Assembly: GCA_020439945.1 (NCBI GenBank)
Contig: JAGRPB010000026.1
Location: 1-40,778, forward strand
Length of the DNA stretch: 40,778 nucleotides
Origin: Verrucomicrobiia bacterium
Lineage (GTDB): Bacteria > Verrucomicrobiota > Verrucomicrobiia > Verrucomicrobiales > DEV007
Direction: 5' to 3'
The notes under the pieces are model-generated. The model was not told the DNA's origin. It worked only from the letters and a program-made list of their open reading frames with translations, and did not search any database. Of the stretch, positions 22,517-31,225 are shown one piece after another (the stretch's first letter is position 1; the number at the start of each line of letters is the position of its first letter). Made by a program: the position numbers and the translations under genes.

Positions 22517-23914
22517 ATGAAATCCCACTCTCCCTTTCTCGTCGTTTTCGGATTGATGCTCCGGATTGGTGACCCGGCGTGGGCCGCGGTGGAAAAACCG
22601 AACGTCATCATCGTCTACACGGACGACCAGGGATCGGTCGATGTGAATTGCTATGGCTCACATGATCTCGTCACGCCGAACATGGACCGGCTCGCCGCCA
22701 CGGGAGTGCGATTTACCCAAATGCTGGCCCCGTCCGCGATCTGCTCTTCGTCGCGGGCCGGGTTGATGACGGGTTGTTTCCCGGCGCGGGCGGGGGTGCC
22801 GTCGAACGTATCCTCCGAGCACGGACACGCGGGCATGCCCACGGGCGAGTTGACCATTGCCGAGCTGTTGAAATCGAATGGTTACCGGACCGGTCACGTG
22901 GGCAAGTGGCACCTCGGCTACACGGAGGAAACGATGCCGAACGCGCAGGGATTCGACCACTCCTTCGGACACATGGGCGGGTGCATCGACAACTATTCGC
23001 ACTTCTTCTACTGGCAGGGCCCGAATCGCCACGATCTCTGGGAGGACGGCACCGAGGTCTGGCATGATGGAGAGTATTTCGGCGATCTCATGCTGGATCA
23101 GGTGAAACGGTTCGTGGACTCCTCGAAAGACGGTCCGTTCTTTCTCTACTGGGCGATCAACTGGCCGCATTATCCGCTGCAGGGAACCTCGAAGTGGCGC
23201 GAGCGCTATCGCGATCTGCCGTCGCCGCGCGACAAGTATGCCACCTCGGTTTCGACCACGGACGAATTGATCGGTCAATTGCTGGATCACCTCGAAGCCG
23301 CTGGTCTGAGGGAAAAGACGCTGGTGATCTTTCAGAGCGATCACGGGCATTCGGTGGAGGAGAGGACTTTTTTCGGCGGCGGCTCGGCCGGCCCCTATCG
23401 CGGACACAAGGGGACTTTGTTCGAGGGTGGACTGCGGGTGCCGTCAATCGTCAGCCTCCCCGGAACGCTTCCTGAAGGCGAAGTGCGGGAGCAGTTGGTG
23501 ACCGGTTGCGACTGGTGGCCAACGATCGCCGAGTTGACGGGAACGGAAATCCCCGAAGGCCATCCAATCGACGGCTCGTCGATTGTCGAGGTGATCGAGA
23601 ACGCCGATGCGGTATCGCCCCACGAGAGGTTTTACTGGCAGTTGGGCGGGAATCCCGACAAGGCGAAATGGGTGGTTCGCGAGGGCGCTTGGAAACTGCT
23701 CGGCAATGCGTCGGAAAGCGTCCGCCCCGAGGGCGTGCCCGAACTCACCAAGGAGGACCGGAAACTGTTTCTGGCCAACCTGGCTGAGGATATCGGCGAG
23801 ACCAGGAATGTGGCGGACGCACATCCGGACATCGTTCAACGCCTGCTCGACTACCGGAAAGAATACGTGGCCGATATCCAGAAAAGTCTTGCCGAAGAAG
23901 CGGCAGACAAGTGA
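22517..23914 (+). CDS. Secreted sulfatase, type I formylglycine-dependent family
   Basis: A 465-residue protein from ATG 22517, preceded by GGGA and carrying a signal peptide (residues 1-24, AWA-AV). The alkaline-phosphatase-like core has NVIIVYTDDQG, whose Asp pair would bind Ca2+, and the modification site CSSSRAGLMTG (Cys76 to Gly86). Canonical sulfatase sites are C-x-P-x-R or C-x-A-x-R; here a Ser (78) stands at the P/A position. Further family motifs are GHVGKWHLG, LVIFQSDHG and RGHKGTLFEGG. It should release sulfate from sulfated glycans if the Cys is converted to formylglycine. No maturation enzyme gene is in the window. Confidence 0.9.
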   Translation: MKSHSPFLVVFGLMLRIGDPAWAAVEKPNVIIVYTDDQGSVDVNCYGSHDLVTPNMDRLAATGVRFTQMLAPSAICSSSRAGLMTGCFPARAGVPSNVSSEHGHAGMPTGELTIAELLKSNGYRTGHVGKWHLGYTEETMPNAQGFDHSFGHMGGCIDNYSHFFYWQGPNRHDLWEDGTEVWHDGEYFGDLMLDQVKRFVDSSKDGPFFLYWAINWPHYPLQGTSKWRERYRDLPSPRDKYATSVSTTDELIGQLLDHLEAAGLREKTLVIFQSDHGHSVEERTFFGGGSAGPYRGHKGTLFEGGLRVPSIVSLPGTLPEGEVREQLVTGCDWWPTIAELTGTEIPEGHPIDGSSIVEVIENADAVSPHERFYWQLGGNPDKAKWVVREGAWKLLGNASESVRPEGVPELTKEDRKLFLANLAEDIGETRNVADAHPDIVQRLLDYRKEYVADIQKSLAEEAADK

Positions 23915-24248
23915 AGGAAAGGGAGGGCGACCAATTAATTTCTTTCAGGTGAACCTGCCCGGCGAACTGTCCATGCTTCCTGTTTTCAGTGGCCCTGGCA
24001 TTTCGACCGCGGTAACGGACCAGCCGAACATCTGGTTCATTTCGAGCCCATCCGCACCTCGGTTCAGGGTTAAGCGGAGGAGCTGGATAATCTCGCAATT
24101 TCGAGTGAGCATTGAGACCGGCACGGCAGCCATGCAGGCAGCTTCCCTCCATGGTTTTGATGACGCTGGCGGTGCGATGAGGTTTGACGCTGATGGCCTG
24201 TTTGCGCTATTCTGATTCACAACTCTGAAAATAATCCCCCTGATTTCC
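23915..24248. other. 334-bp spacer with no firm gene
   Basis: Between the sulfatase and the FHA gene there is no convincing gene. An 80-codon plus-strand frame from ATG 23973 to 24215 and a minus-strand frame ending at 23945 both exist, but neither product resembles a family and neither has good start signals. The spacer ends with a candidate sigma-70 promoter. Confidence 0.5.
24184..24213 (+). promoter_or_regulatory. Candidate sigma-70-type promoter for the FHA gene
   Basis: TTGACG (24184-24189, 5 of 6 to TTGACA) and TATTCT (24208-24213, 4 of 6 to TATAAT) with an 18-nt spacer, about 36 nt upstream of the FHA start codon. Transcription would start near 24220. Confidence 0.4.
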
Positions 24249-24938
24249 ATGAGCTTCATTTTTCGAATCATGCCTCCGAAGCAGCCGCCGGTTGAGTATC
24301 AGCTGGATCTCGATCTGATCCGGATCGGTCGCTCCGAAAGCAACGACATCGTCATCAGCGTTCCGCAGGTTTCTTCCCTCCATCTCGAATTGAAACGCGA
24401 GGGCGAAAGCTATCGTCTCAAGGATTGCCAATCGACCAATGGCACCAAGGTGAACGGGAAACGCGTGGAGGACACGATTCTGGAAAACGGCGACGAATTG
24501 CTGATCGGGAACGAAGTGGCGGCGCTTTTCTCGATTTCCCAGTCGCAAGTGGCCGCAACGCCGGTGGAAGAAGAGGCCGCAACGCCGGTGGCGAAACTGG
24601 CCACTCCCGCTCCGGAATCCGCCAAACCTCGACCGGCCCTGGCGGTTCCCACTTCGGCTCCCCGCAAGCCCGCGGCGCCAGCGGTCGCCAAGCCGACTCA
24701 AGTGGCCGCGGTCGCCAGACCGGCGGCTCCGACGATCGCGAAGCCGGCCGCTCCTGCGGTGGCGAAACCGGTTCAGGTATCCGCCGTGGCGAACGGCAAA
24801 CCGGCGACACCGAGCCCGGGTTCTTCGGCGCCGACGGTCGTGATCAAGCGCAGTCCCGGAGCGTCCGTTCCGCCCGCGCGTCCCCCGATCAAGATCGCGA
24901 AGCCGATGCCGCCCGCCGCGCGAAAGGCGGTCGAGTGA
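24249..24938 (+). CDS. FHA-domain protein with a long Pro/Ala/Val tail
   Basis: A 229-residue protein. The FHA domain (about 15-95) has the conserved phosphothreonine-binding residues: IRIGRSESNDIVI, SSLHLEL and DCQSTNGTKVNGK. Residues 100-229 are low complexity, built of AKP, APAVAK and PAAP units with scattered Lys, and hold no membrane helix. FHA domains bind phosphothreonine peptides, so this may read the output of a Ser/Thr kinase such as the one at 6674. The start ATG follows a C-rich leader (ATCCCCCTGATTTCC) with no Shine-Dalgarno site. The next gene begins 77 nt later. Confidence 0.87.
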   Translation: MSFIFRIMPPKQPPVEYQLDLDLIRIGRSESNDIVISVPQVSSLHLELKREGESYRLKDCQSTNGTKVNGKRVEDTILENGDELLIGNEVAALFSISQSQVAATPVEEEAATPVAKLATPAPESAKPRPALAVPTSAPRKPAAPAVAKPTQVAAVARPAAPTIAKPAAPAVAKPVQVSAVANGKPATPSPGSSAPTVVIKRSPGASVPPARPPIKIAKPMPPAARKAVE

Positions 24939-25015
24939 ACCGATTCGCCTCGGATTCACCCGCTTCGGCAAAAATCACGCTGGTCATGGGCCGGCTTTTC
25001 CGGCAACTTGTCACC

Positions 25016-26317
25016 ATGACGTCTTTCAGAGTTCCGGTCGGGTTGTCGCTGATCCTGTGCTGTGGCGTTCTTGTTTCCGGCGCCAGAGCGGACGAGAAAA
25101 AAACGCTGAATCCCGTCATCGAGGTCGGCGGCCAGCTTTGGAGCACGAAGATCTCGGTGTTTCACAAGCACTTCGAAAAACTCGGGTTCGAGTGGCTGTC
25201 GTCGAACGAGGCGGGATTGCGGTCGGTGGATCCGGACCTGGAGATGTTTGGCGAACCGGTGGGCGAAACGATCGTCCGGGCCAAGGAGGGACTGATCTAC
25301 CGGGTCGACATCTCTGTGTTCAATCGCGGAGATCAGGGCAGCCTGAGCCATTCGGATTTCAAAAACACGATCGAGAAATGGCAGGGCTTCATCACCGAGG
25401 CGACGAACACGAAACCCGAGGACTCCAGTGACGCCAAGGACGCTGCCGTGGGGTTGAAACGGGTTCTCTGGTACACCGCGGACAGCGCCATTTTGCTGGA
25501 ATCCAGTTTGAGCCGGCAGGGACCGGAATTCATCCGGGTCAAGCTGGCTCCGAAACCCAAGGGGGCTTTTTACCTCGGAAACACGACAGGTCGGGTTCGC
25601 CAACAGGTTTTCCGCGGTGACCTGAGACAAAACGTGAATCGGAACGACGATGGCGAGGTGACCATCAAGGGCATTCCCATGGTGGATCAGGGACCGAAGG
25701 GTTATTGCGCGGTTGCCAGCGCAGAACGGGTCTTTCGCTATTATGGTTTGGAAACCGACCAGCACGAGATGGCCCAGCTGGCGAGTTCCTCGGCCATGGG
25801 CGGCACCAGCCCGCAGATGATGTATGAGGCGCTCAAGACCGCCAGCAATGGCGTCCAACTCCGGGTCTACGATCTCATCCAGTATGACGTGAAGGAGTTC
25901 TTCGATTGGATCGAGGCCTACAATCGTGAAGCCAAGAAGGAAGGTGCCGGTCTGGCTCCGGACGATCCACGTCGCATCTATTATGTGGATCAGGTTTATG
26001 AAGCGCTCGATCCCAAGGTTTACCTTTCCGTGAAGGTCAATCGGGGAAATTATTTCGAGAACTTCAAGCGGGACGTCATGGAGAACATAGATGCCGGAAT
26101 CCCGCTGATGTGGGGCGTCTACCTGGGGCTCTACCCGGAAAAGGAAATTCCTCAGGCGCGAGGCGGTCACATGCGCCTGATCATCGGTTACAATCGGCGC
26201 TCCGGCGAACTCATCTATTCAGACAGTTGGGGCGCGGGACATGAAGCGAAAAAGATGCCGTTGGGGCAGGCTTTCGCCATGACATCGGGCCTCTTCGTGG
26301 TCAAACCTGCTCGCTAA
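25016..26317 (+). CDS. Secreted C39-like (papain-fold) cysteine peptidase
   Basis: A 433-residue protein from ATG 25016, which places a signal peptide first (residues 1-25, VSGARA-DE). Residues 30-210 are an N-terminal domain of unknown family. The C39-like part (about 215-433) has Gln225 (oxyanion), Cys231 in QGPKGYCAVASAERVFRYYG, His385 in GGHMRLIIGYN and Asp403 in YSDSWG, a full Gln-Cys-His-Asp set. Peptidases of this family cut Gly-Gly leader sites when joined to transporters; here there is no ABC domain, so it is a free-standing exported enzyme or substrate-binding relative. Start 24986 would add ten residues ahead of the signal and is less likely. Confidence 0.84.
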   Translation: MTSFRVPVGLSLILCCGVLVSGARADEKKTLNPVIEVGGQLWSTKISVFHKHFEKLGFEWLSSNEAGLRSVDPDLEMFGEPVGETIVRAKEGLIYRVDISVFNRGDQGSLSHSDFKNTIEKWQGFITEATNTKPEDSSDAKDAAVGLKRVLWYTADSAILLESSLSRQGPEFIRVKLAPKPKGAFYLGNTTGRVRQQVFRGDLRQNVNRNDDGEVTIKGIPMVDQGPKGYCAVASAERVFRYYGLETDQHEMAQLASSSAMGGTSPQMMYEALKTASNGVQLRVYDLIQYDVKEFFDWIEAYNREAKKEGAGLAPDDPRRIYYVDQVYEALDPKVYLSVKVNRGNYFENFKRDVMENIDAGIPLMWGVYLGLYPEKEIPQARGGHMRLIIGYNRRSGELIYSDSWGAGHEAKKMPLGQAFAMTSGLFVVKPAR

Positions 26318-26329
26318 GACCCGGAAGGA

Positions 26330-27043
26330 TCACTCTTTCGGTTTTTCTTTTCCGCTTTCCGCCACGTCGCCTTCGATCCGTCGGATTTGGATGTTGTCGA
26401 AGTAGATCGGTAGACCCGCGTAGGCGGTGCCCGTCACCGAGGCCTTGCCGGAGAAGTTTTCTTCTTCCTCCGATTCGAAAGCGATCTGGGGTGTTTCAGG
26501 TCGGTCTTTGCCATCCTGCCAGGTGCGACCCTGCACTTCCCAGTGATCGCCGACCGGTTTCGCCGTGAGTTCGATGAACCACCATTCTCCGGCCACCCAA
26601 TCGACCTTTGCCGATTTGATGACTTCGTCGCTTCTCACCAGTTGAATTTCACCTTGGGCCGGAAACAGTCGGAGCCGATAGCCGGACATGCCATGAAGAC
26701 CGACACCGAAGCGCGGATAACCGCGTCGTTTCTTGTCCGCCTTGATACGGGCAAGAACGGTGCCGCCCGAATCCTTCAGTGAATCTCCCAACTGAACCTG
26801 CGCTTCCACGATGGGAGCTTCGGCGAGTTTCATCGCCTTCGTGCCGTCGATCTCGACGACCGACCAATCGCCCTCGATGACGAAATAATGACTCGGCACA
26901 TCGCCAGTTTCCATTTTCTCGAAATCTTCCGAAAAGACCAGGCCAGGGTCTTTGGTCTCTTCGGATTTCTTTTCATCCGCACCGACGAATGCTGGCAGGA
27001 TGAGGGCCATTGAAGGCAAAAGACGAAAAGTGAATCTCATCAT
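26330..27043 (-). CDS. Secreted beta-sandwich (concanavalin-like, DUF1080-type) protein
   Basis: A 237-residue protein with a signal peptide (1-22, PAFVGA-DE). The mature part begins with FSEDFEKMETGDVPSHYFVIEGDW and continues with GDSLKDSGGTVLARIKADKKR, RLRLFPAQGEIQL and ends with YFDNIQIRRIEGD. This order of strands is typical of the LamG/concanavalin-like domains in DUF1080 proteins that bind or act on carbohydrate. Met1 and Met2 are adjacent; either may be used. The tail is Lys/Glu-rich. It is convergent with the C39-like gene (12 nt apart) and lies 49 nt downstream of the ABC permease gene on the same strand. Confidence 0.68.
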   Translation of the reverse strand: MMRFTFRLLPSMALILPAFVGADEKKSEETKDPGLVFSEDFEKMETGDVPSHYFVIEGDWSVVEIDGTKAMKLAEAPIVEAQVQLGDSLKDSGGTVLARIKADKKRRGYPRFGVGLHGMSGYRLRLFPAQGEIQLVRSDEVIKSAKVDWVAGEWWFIELTAKPVGDHWEVQGRTWQDGKDRPETPQIAFESEEEENFSGKASVTGTAYAGLPIYFDNIQIRRIEGDVAESGKEKPKE

Positions 27044-27092
27044 GGGAACAAGGGAAACGGCGACTTAGGTGCGATCAAGGGTTGGCGTCAAT

Positions 27093-30000
27093 TCATTCGG
27101 AGCGCAACGCTTCAACGAGCGATCCGCGGAGGACGCTGCGCGCGGCCACGGCACAGAAGATCAGGCCGCCGACCAGGATGGCGCCGTTGATTCCGATCAG
27201 CAACCCGATGGGAAGGTCGGAGGCCCGGCTGAGGATCTTTGGCAGCACGGCAATTGCCGCCGCGACGACGCCGAGCAGGACGCCGAGAACATGCAGGAAC
27301 CAATGTTCGTCGAGCACCATGCGAGCGAGGGCTTTTCTGGTGAAACCGACAGCCTGCATCAGTCCAAGTTGCCCGCGCCGTTCGAGGACATTGCGCCCGA
27401 CGACCACCGCCAGGCCGATGGTGCCGAGCAACAGGCCGAGTCCTCCGAGCGTGGAGAAAATACTCAGGTAGGTGTTCTGGACGGCGTTGAATTCGTTGAG
27501 ACGCTCCCACGCCGGCATCAACTGGAGGCCACGGTCGCCAAGCATGCGGCTGAGTTGTTCCGCGACAGGTTTGACCGCCTCGGCGGAGGGACCGTCGAGC
27601 AGGAAATATTGATAACCACCGGCATCGGGAAACGATTCGATGAAGGCTTTTTCCGAAATGATGATGCTTCCCTGGAGCAGGGATGTCTCCAGTAGTCCGA
27701 CCAGTTTCACCCCGAATCGCTCGCCACTGGCGGCCTCGTAGGTGACCACGTCGCCAAGGCCTTTCTGCAATGCGTAGGTGGCGGTATTCATGTCGATGAA
27801 ACCGGGAATGAGAGGCATGCCATCCGCGTCGGCATCGAGGGACTGAGCCATGAGCGCCCAGGGTGAGCTGTCACCGGGTTCCCCGTCGACCTGGGAAAAG
27901 GTGAAGGGATTGATTTTGGCGATGCGCTCGGCATCGACCCCGAGCAAGCGCGGACGCTGTGCCCGGTTCAGATTCAGGCAACTCGCATCGTCGCCGTCGC
28001 TGACCCGGAATTGCAGCATCGTCCAGTCGACATCGCCGGATTCGAGTCCGTATTTTTCGCGTCCCTCCTCGGAATTCAGATCTTCGTAAACCGGCAAGGT
28101 CGTTTCGCCGACGTAGGCGAATCCACCGGTGCCCGATCCGCGACGTTCCGCACCGCGCTCGCCTTCCATCCGGAACGAATTGATCGCCGTTACCATGAAG
28201 ACACCGGCCGCCATCAGACCGATCACTGCGAGACTCCGACCCTTGCGCCGCACCGCGTTCTGCCGTCCCAGGGCCGCCAAGCTGGTCAGTCCCGAACCCG
28301 GTCGCTGGAGCAAGCGCAGGCCGAGGGCGCAGGCGCATACTCCGGCGATCGTCAGCAGGAAACCTGCCCCGAAGAACAAGCCTTGCTCGGCCATCGTTCC
28401 CGGCACCTTGGGGGCGAATAGACAACCGAGTCCGGAGAGCAGGGATACGATGCCGATCCAAAGACTCCACGTTCTCACCATCGGTTTTGGTCCGCGGGAA
28501 CTTTCGTCAGAGATCGCGTCACCGCCGGCGATGAGGTGGCTCGGCTGCACTCTGGTGACGACCCGACTCGCAAACCAGACGACTCCAAGTGCCATCACCA
28601 CCGTGATGCCGAAGGCGGTGGCGAGACTGGCCGCCTTGATGTGGTAAATGAAGGTGATCCCGGAAGCTGCTGCCTGCCAGGCGCCGGACATGCCCAGCAG
28701 GGCGAGGCGCGTGTAGATCCAGCCACCGAGCAATCCGATGGCGGCTCCCATCACGGCCAGCAGGATCGCCTCGGTCAGGAACAAACATCGCACCTTCCCG
28801 GCGGGGAAACCCATGGCCATCAGCAAACCGATCTGGCTGGCTCGCTGTTCGATACCGAAGACAAAGACAAGGCCGGTGAGAATCAGCGCCGCAACGATGA
28901 GGAAAAAACTCATGTAGGCGAACAACTGGCCGAAATCGAAGGAGTTGGCGACCGCCGCATTCGCCTCCGCCGTGAGATCGCGAACCATCCAACCGAGGTC
29001 GCCGAGATCGAGACTCTCTTTCATGCCTTTCTCGAATTCCGCGTCGGAGATCGCCGAAACGGGAAATCGAATCGAGGTCGTGTCGCCGAAACGATTTTTC
29101 CAGAGCTGCTGACCGGCCGCGATACCGATGAAGGCCTTCGGGGTGGCGCGGTATTCCTTCCAATACTCGTCGTCCTTCTTGCGAATGCGGTCGTTGTCGA
29201 TTGGAATGCCGGGCTCCCATTCATCCATCGAGTCGACCTCGAGGACTCCGGGGAATTCCGGGGTCCACGACTGATCGATCTGGGGTTGGTCGAGCGGCGC
29301 GATGCTGCGAACCCGGAACTCGGAGGATTCCTCGCGAAGTTTGCGCCCGGAATCGACCACGTAGTAGTCCAGCCGGATCGCGTCGCCGTTGCGCAGACCC
29401 AGATCCTCGGCCAGCCAATCGGTCACCACGATTTCCCCCGAACCCAGATCGGGTGGGACGATTCCGTTGGTCGCCGTTCCGGTCGCCGCGACCATCGAAT
29501 AGGGCGTCATCTTGTCGCCATTGCGAATGGCGTTGACGAGGTAAGTAAGCACGCTGTCGGACTTCGCTTCGCCCGCCACTTTTCGGGCTGTCTCGGCGAT
29601 TTTGGGATCGACAAAAACACGCGCCGAACTCAGCTGCCAGAGCGATTGGTCGGCGCCGACTTTCGCCAGGTGCAGTTCGGCGTCGGAAAGCGTCCAATGC
29701 CGGTGAACCGCTTCATAAAAGGTTGCTCCGTCGGCGGTCGAGCCGGCGACCAGTACGTTGGCACGATCCGGTTTCTCGACCAGGAGCTGCAGCTTGCTCA
29801 GGGGCACGAAAACGGAAGCCGCCGGCACCTGTTCCGCCTTCAGACTGTAGCGACCGAAGTGATCGGCATCGATGATCGCGTCGACATTGCCCGTCAGAGG
29901 CACCGTTTGCTCGGATTCTCCCGAGAGCGGCGCATCGCGACTGAGGGCGCCCGGTTTCTCCATCCGGACAATCACCCGATCGCCGGTATCTACCCCGAGT

Positions 30001-30440
30001 CGGCGCGCGGCGGCATCGTTGAGGGCGAACCAGTCGTTGCCTTTGCTGGTCAGGGCTTCCGGGGCGGAACCGGCATCGGAAAGTTTCCAGAAGTCGTCGT
30101 CGACTCCGAGAATCTGCACGCCGTTCAGTCGCCGTTCACCTCCCTGGACGGTCACGGTGCCTTCCAGTTGCAGCAGGTTCGCCAGAGGCAATGATCCGCC
30201 CAGCGTTTCGCCAACCTGCTGCTTCAATCCGTTGGTGAAAAACCGCTCCCCGCCCACCAGCACCGGACCGGCGCCTGAAATTCTGGCGGCGGCATTTTGA
30301 CGCAAGCTTTCCTTCACCGAGTCGCCCACCACCAGGGCGCCGCTGAGGATGGCCGATGTCAGCGCCACGCCCGCGAGGACCGCCGCGTTGAGTCCGCGGT
30401 AGTGGAGCAAGGAGGCGAGAACGAGGCGCAACGAAGTCAT
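27093..30440 (-). CDS. Large ABC transporter permease, FtsX/LolE family
   Basis: A 1115-residue permease from ATG 30440. One helix lies near the N-terminus (about 15-38, AAVLAGVALTSAILSGALVVG), followed by about 480 residues outside the membrane. A first FtsX core has three helices near 520-640 (FFLIVAALILTGLVFVFG onward), then three more helices around 670-760. A second extracytoplasmic part and a second FtsX core of three helices end the protein (IFSTLGGLGLLLGTIGLAVVV onward), giving about ten helices in all, as in YbbP-like permeases. It probably exports or releases lipids, lipoproteins or peptides with the ATPase gene just upstream; the cargo is unknown. The stop codon of the ATPase is only 17 nt before the start codon. 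Confidence 0.88.
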   Translation of the reverse strand: MTSLRLVLASLLHYRGLNAAVLAGVALTSAILSGALVVGDSVKESLRQNAAARISGAGPVLVGGERFFTNGLKQQVGETLGGSLPLANLLQLEGTVTVQGGERRLNGVQILGVDDDFWKLSDAGSAPEALTSKGNDWFALNDAAARRLGVDTGDRVIVRMEKPGALSRDAPLSGESEQTVPLTGNVDAIIDADHFGRYSLKAEQVPAASVFVPLSKLQLLVEKPDRANVLVAGSTADGATFYEAVHRHWTLSDAELHLAKVGADQSLWQLSSARVFVDPKIAETARKVAGEAKSDSVLTYLVNAIRNGDKMTPYSMVAATGTATNGIVPPDLGSGEIVVTDWLAEDLGLRNGDAIRLDYYVVDSGRKLREESSEFRVRSIAPLDQPQIDQSWTPEFPGVLEVDSMDEWEPGIPIDNDRIRKKDDEYWKEYRATPKAFIGIAAGQQLWKNRFGDTTSIRFPVSAISDAEFEKGMKESLDLGDLGWMVRDLTAEANAAVANSFDFGQLFAYMSFFLIVAALILTGLVFVFGIEQRASQIGLLMAMGFPAGKVRCLFLTEAILLAVMGAAIGLLGGWIYTRLALLGMSGAWQAAASGITFIYHIKAASLATAFGITVVMALGVVWFASRVVTRVQPSHLIAGGDAISDESSRGPKPMVRTWSLWIGIVSLLSGLGCLFAPKVPGTMAEQGLFFGAGFLLTIAGVCACALGLRLLQRPGSGLTSLAALGRQNAVRRKGRSLAVIGLMAAGVFMVTAINSFRMEGERGAERRGSGTGGFAYVGETTLPVYEDLNSEEGREKYGLESGDVDWTMLQFRVSDGDDASCLNLNRAQRPRLLGVDAERIAKINPFTFSQVDGEPGDSSPWALMAQSLDADADGMPLIPGFIDMNTATYALQKGLGDVVTYEAASGERFGVKLVGLLETSLLQGSIIISEKAFIESFPDAGGYQYFLLDGPSAEAVKPVAEQLSRMLGDRGLQLMPAWERLNEFNAVQNTYLSIFSTLGGLGLLLGTIGLAVVVGRNVLERRGQLGLMQAVGFTRKALARMVLDEHWFLHVLGVLLGVVAAAIAVLPKILSRASDLPIGLLIGINGAILVGGLIFCAVAARSVLRGSLVEALRSE

Positions 30441-30457
30441 TTGAGCAAACAATTCGA

Positions 30458-31144
30458 TCAATCGGCGAATTTGCCATCGCGGAGCGAGCGAACCTTGCCG
30501 AGACGTTTCGCGAGAGACAGGTCGTGAGTTACCATGACCAGGGCCAGGTTCTCATCGGCCGATTCGTTCAATTCGATCAGGAGATCCACCAGTTTCGCCG
30601 CGTTGGTTTCATCGAGCGCTCCCGTGGGCTCGTCGGCCAGCAACAACCGGGGGCGATTGATCAGCGCCCGAACCACCGCGACCCTCTGCCGTTCCCCGCC
30701 GGAAAGCTGGGAGGGGCGGCTCTGCAGTTTGTCGCCCAGGCCCACGCGTTCCAACAATTGCCTGGCCCGGTCGGCGGCTTGTGACGGATCGACCTTATCC
30801 GGAGAGGCGAGGGTGGGCACCAGCACGTTCTCCAGAGCGGTGCATTGCGGAAGCAGGTGATGGAGTTGGAAGATGAATCCGATTTCCCGGCTGCGAAGCG
30901 CCGCCACGGTTTTCTCATCACAGTCGGAGATCGCCTGGCCGCCGACGATCACACTTCCCTCACTGGGACTGTCGAGGGTGCCGAGGATATTCAGCAGAGT
31001 GCTCTTCCCGCAACCCGAGGGGCCCACGATGGCGAATCGCTCTCCTTCGGAAACTTTCAGATCGATCGCATCGAGCACGCGCCGGTCCGGATCGGATTCA
31101 TACCATTTCGAGACGGAGCGGAGTTCGACGATCGGATCGGACAT
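30458..31144 (-). CDS. ABC transporter ATPase, LolD/MacB-like
   Basis: A 228-residue ATPase from ATG 31144. Walker A is GPSGCGKST (41-49), the signature LSGGERQRVAV, and Walker B LLLADEPTGALDE. The Q-loop FIFQLHHLLPQCTALENV matches the LolD/MacB/YbbA subgroup. It should pair with the FtsX permease that follows in the same transcript (17-nt gap). An in-frame upstream extension to TTG/ATG codons near 31201 was not used, since it adds 19 residues without family resemblance. Confidence 0.93.
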   Translation of the reverse strand: MSDPIVELRSVSKWYESDPDRRVLDAIDLKVSEGERFAIVGPSGCGKSTLLNILGTLDSPSEGSVIVGGQAISDCDEKTVAALRSREIGFIFQLHHLLPQCTALENVLVPTLASPDKVDPSQAADRARQLLERVGLGDKLQSRPSQLSGGERQRVAVVRALINRPRLLLADEPTGALDETNAAKLVDLLIELNESADENLALVMVTHDLSLAKRLGKVRSLRDGKFAD

Positions 31145-31225
31145 GGGTCGATAGGGGGAATGACTCGTCGAAAACGATGCCGAGAATGCGGCGAAGTGCA
31201 AATCACGGGATCGGGGATCGAGTTC

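Noticed and set aside
23945..24271. 108-codon minus-strand frame in the spacer before the FHA gene
   Set aside because: It overlaps the FHA start and promoter region, has no recognisable domain and no start signal; not enough to call a gene.
24425..25015. Long upstream extension of the C39-like peptidase frame
   Set aside because: The extension is in another frame of the FHA gene and is Gly/Arg/Ser-rich; ATG 25016 gives a proper signal peptide.
28536..30194. 552-codon plus-strand open frame opposite the ABC permease
   Set aside because: Antisense shadow of a recognisable FtsX permease with membrane helices; product is Arg/Gly/His-rich with no motif.
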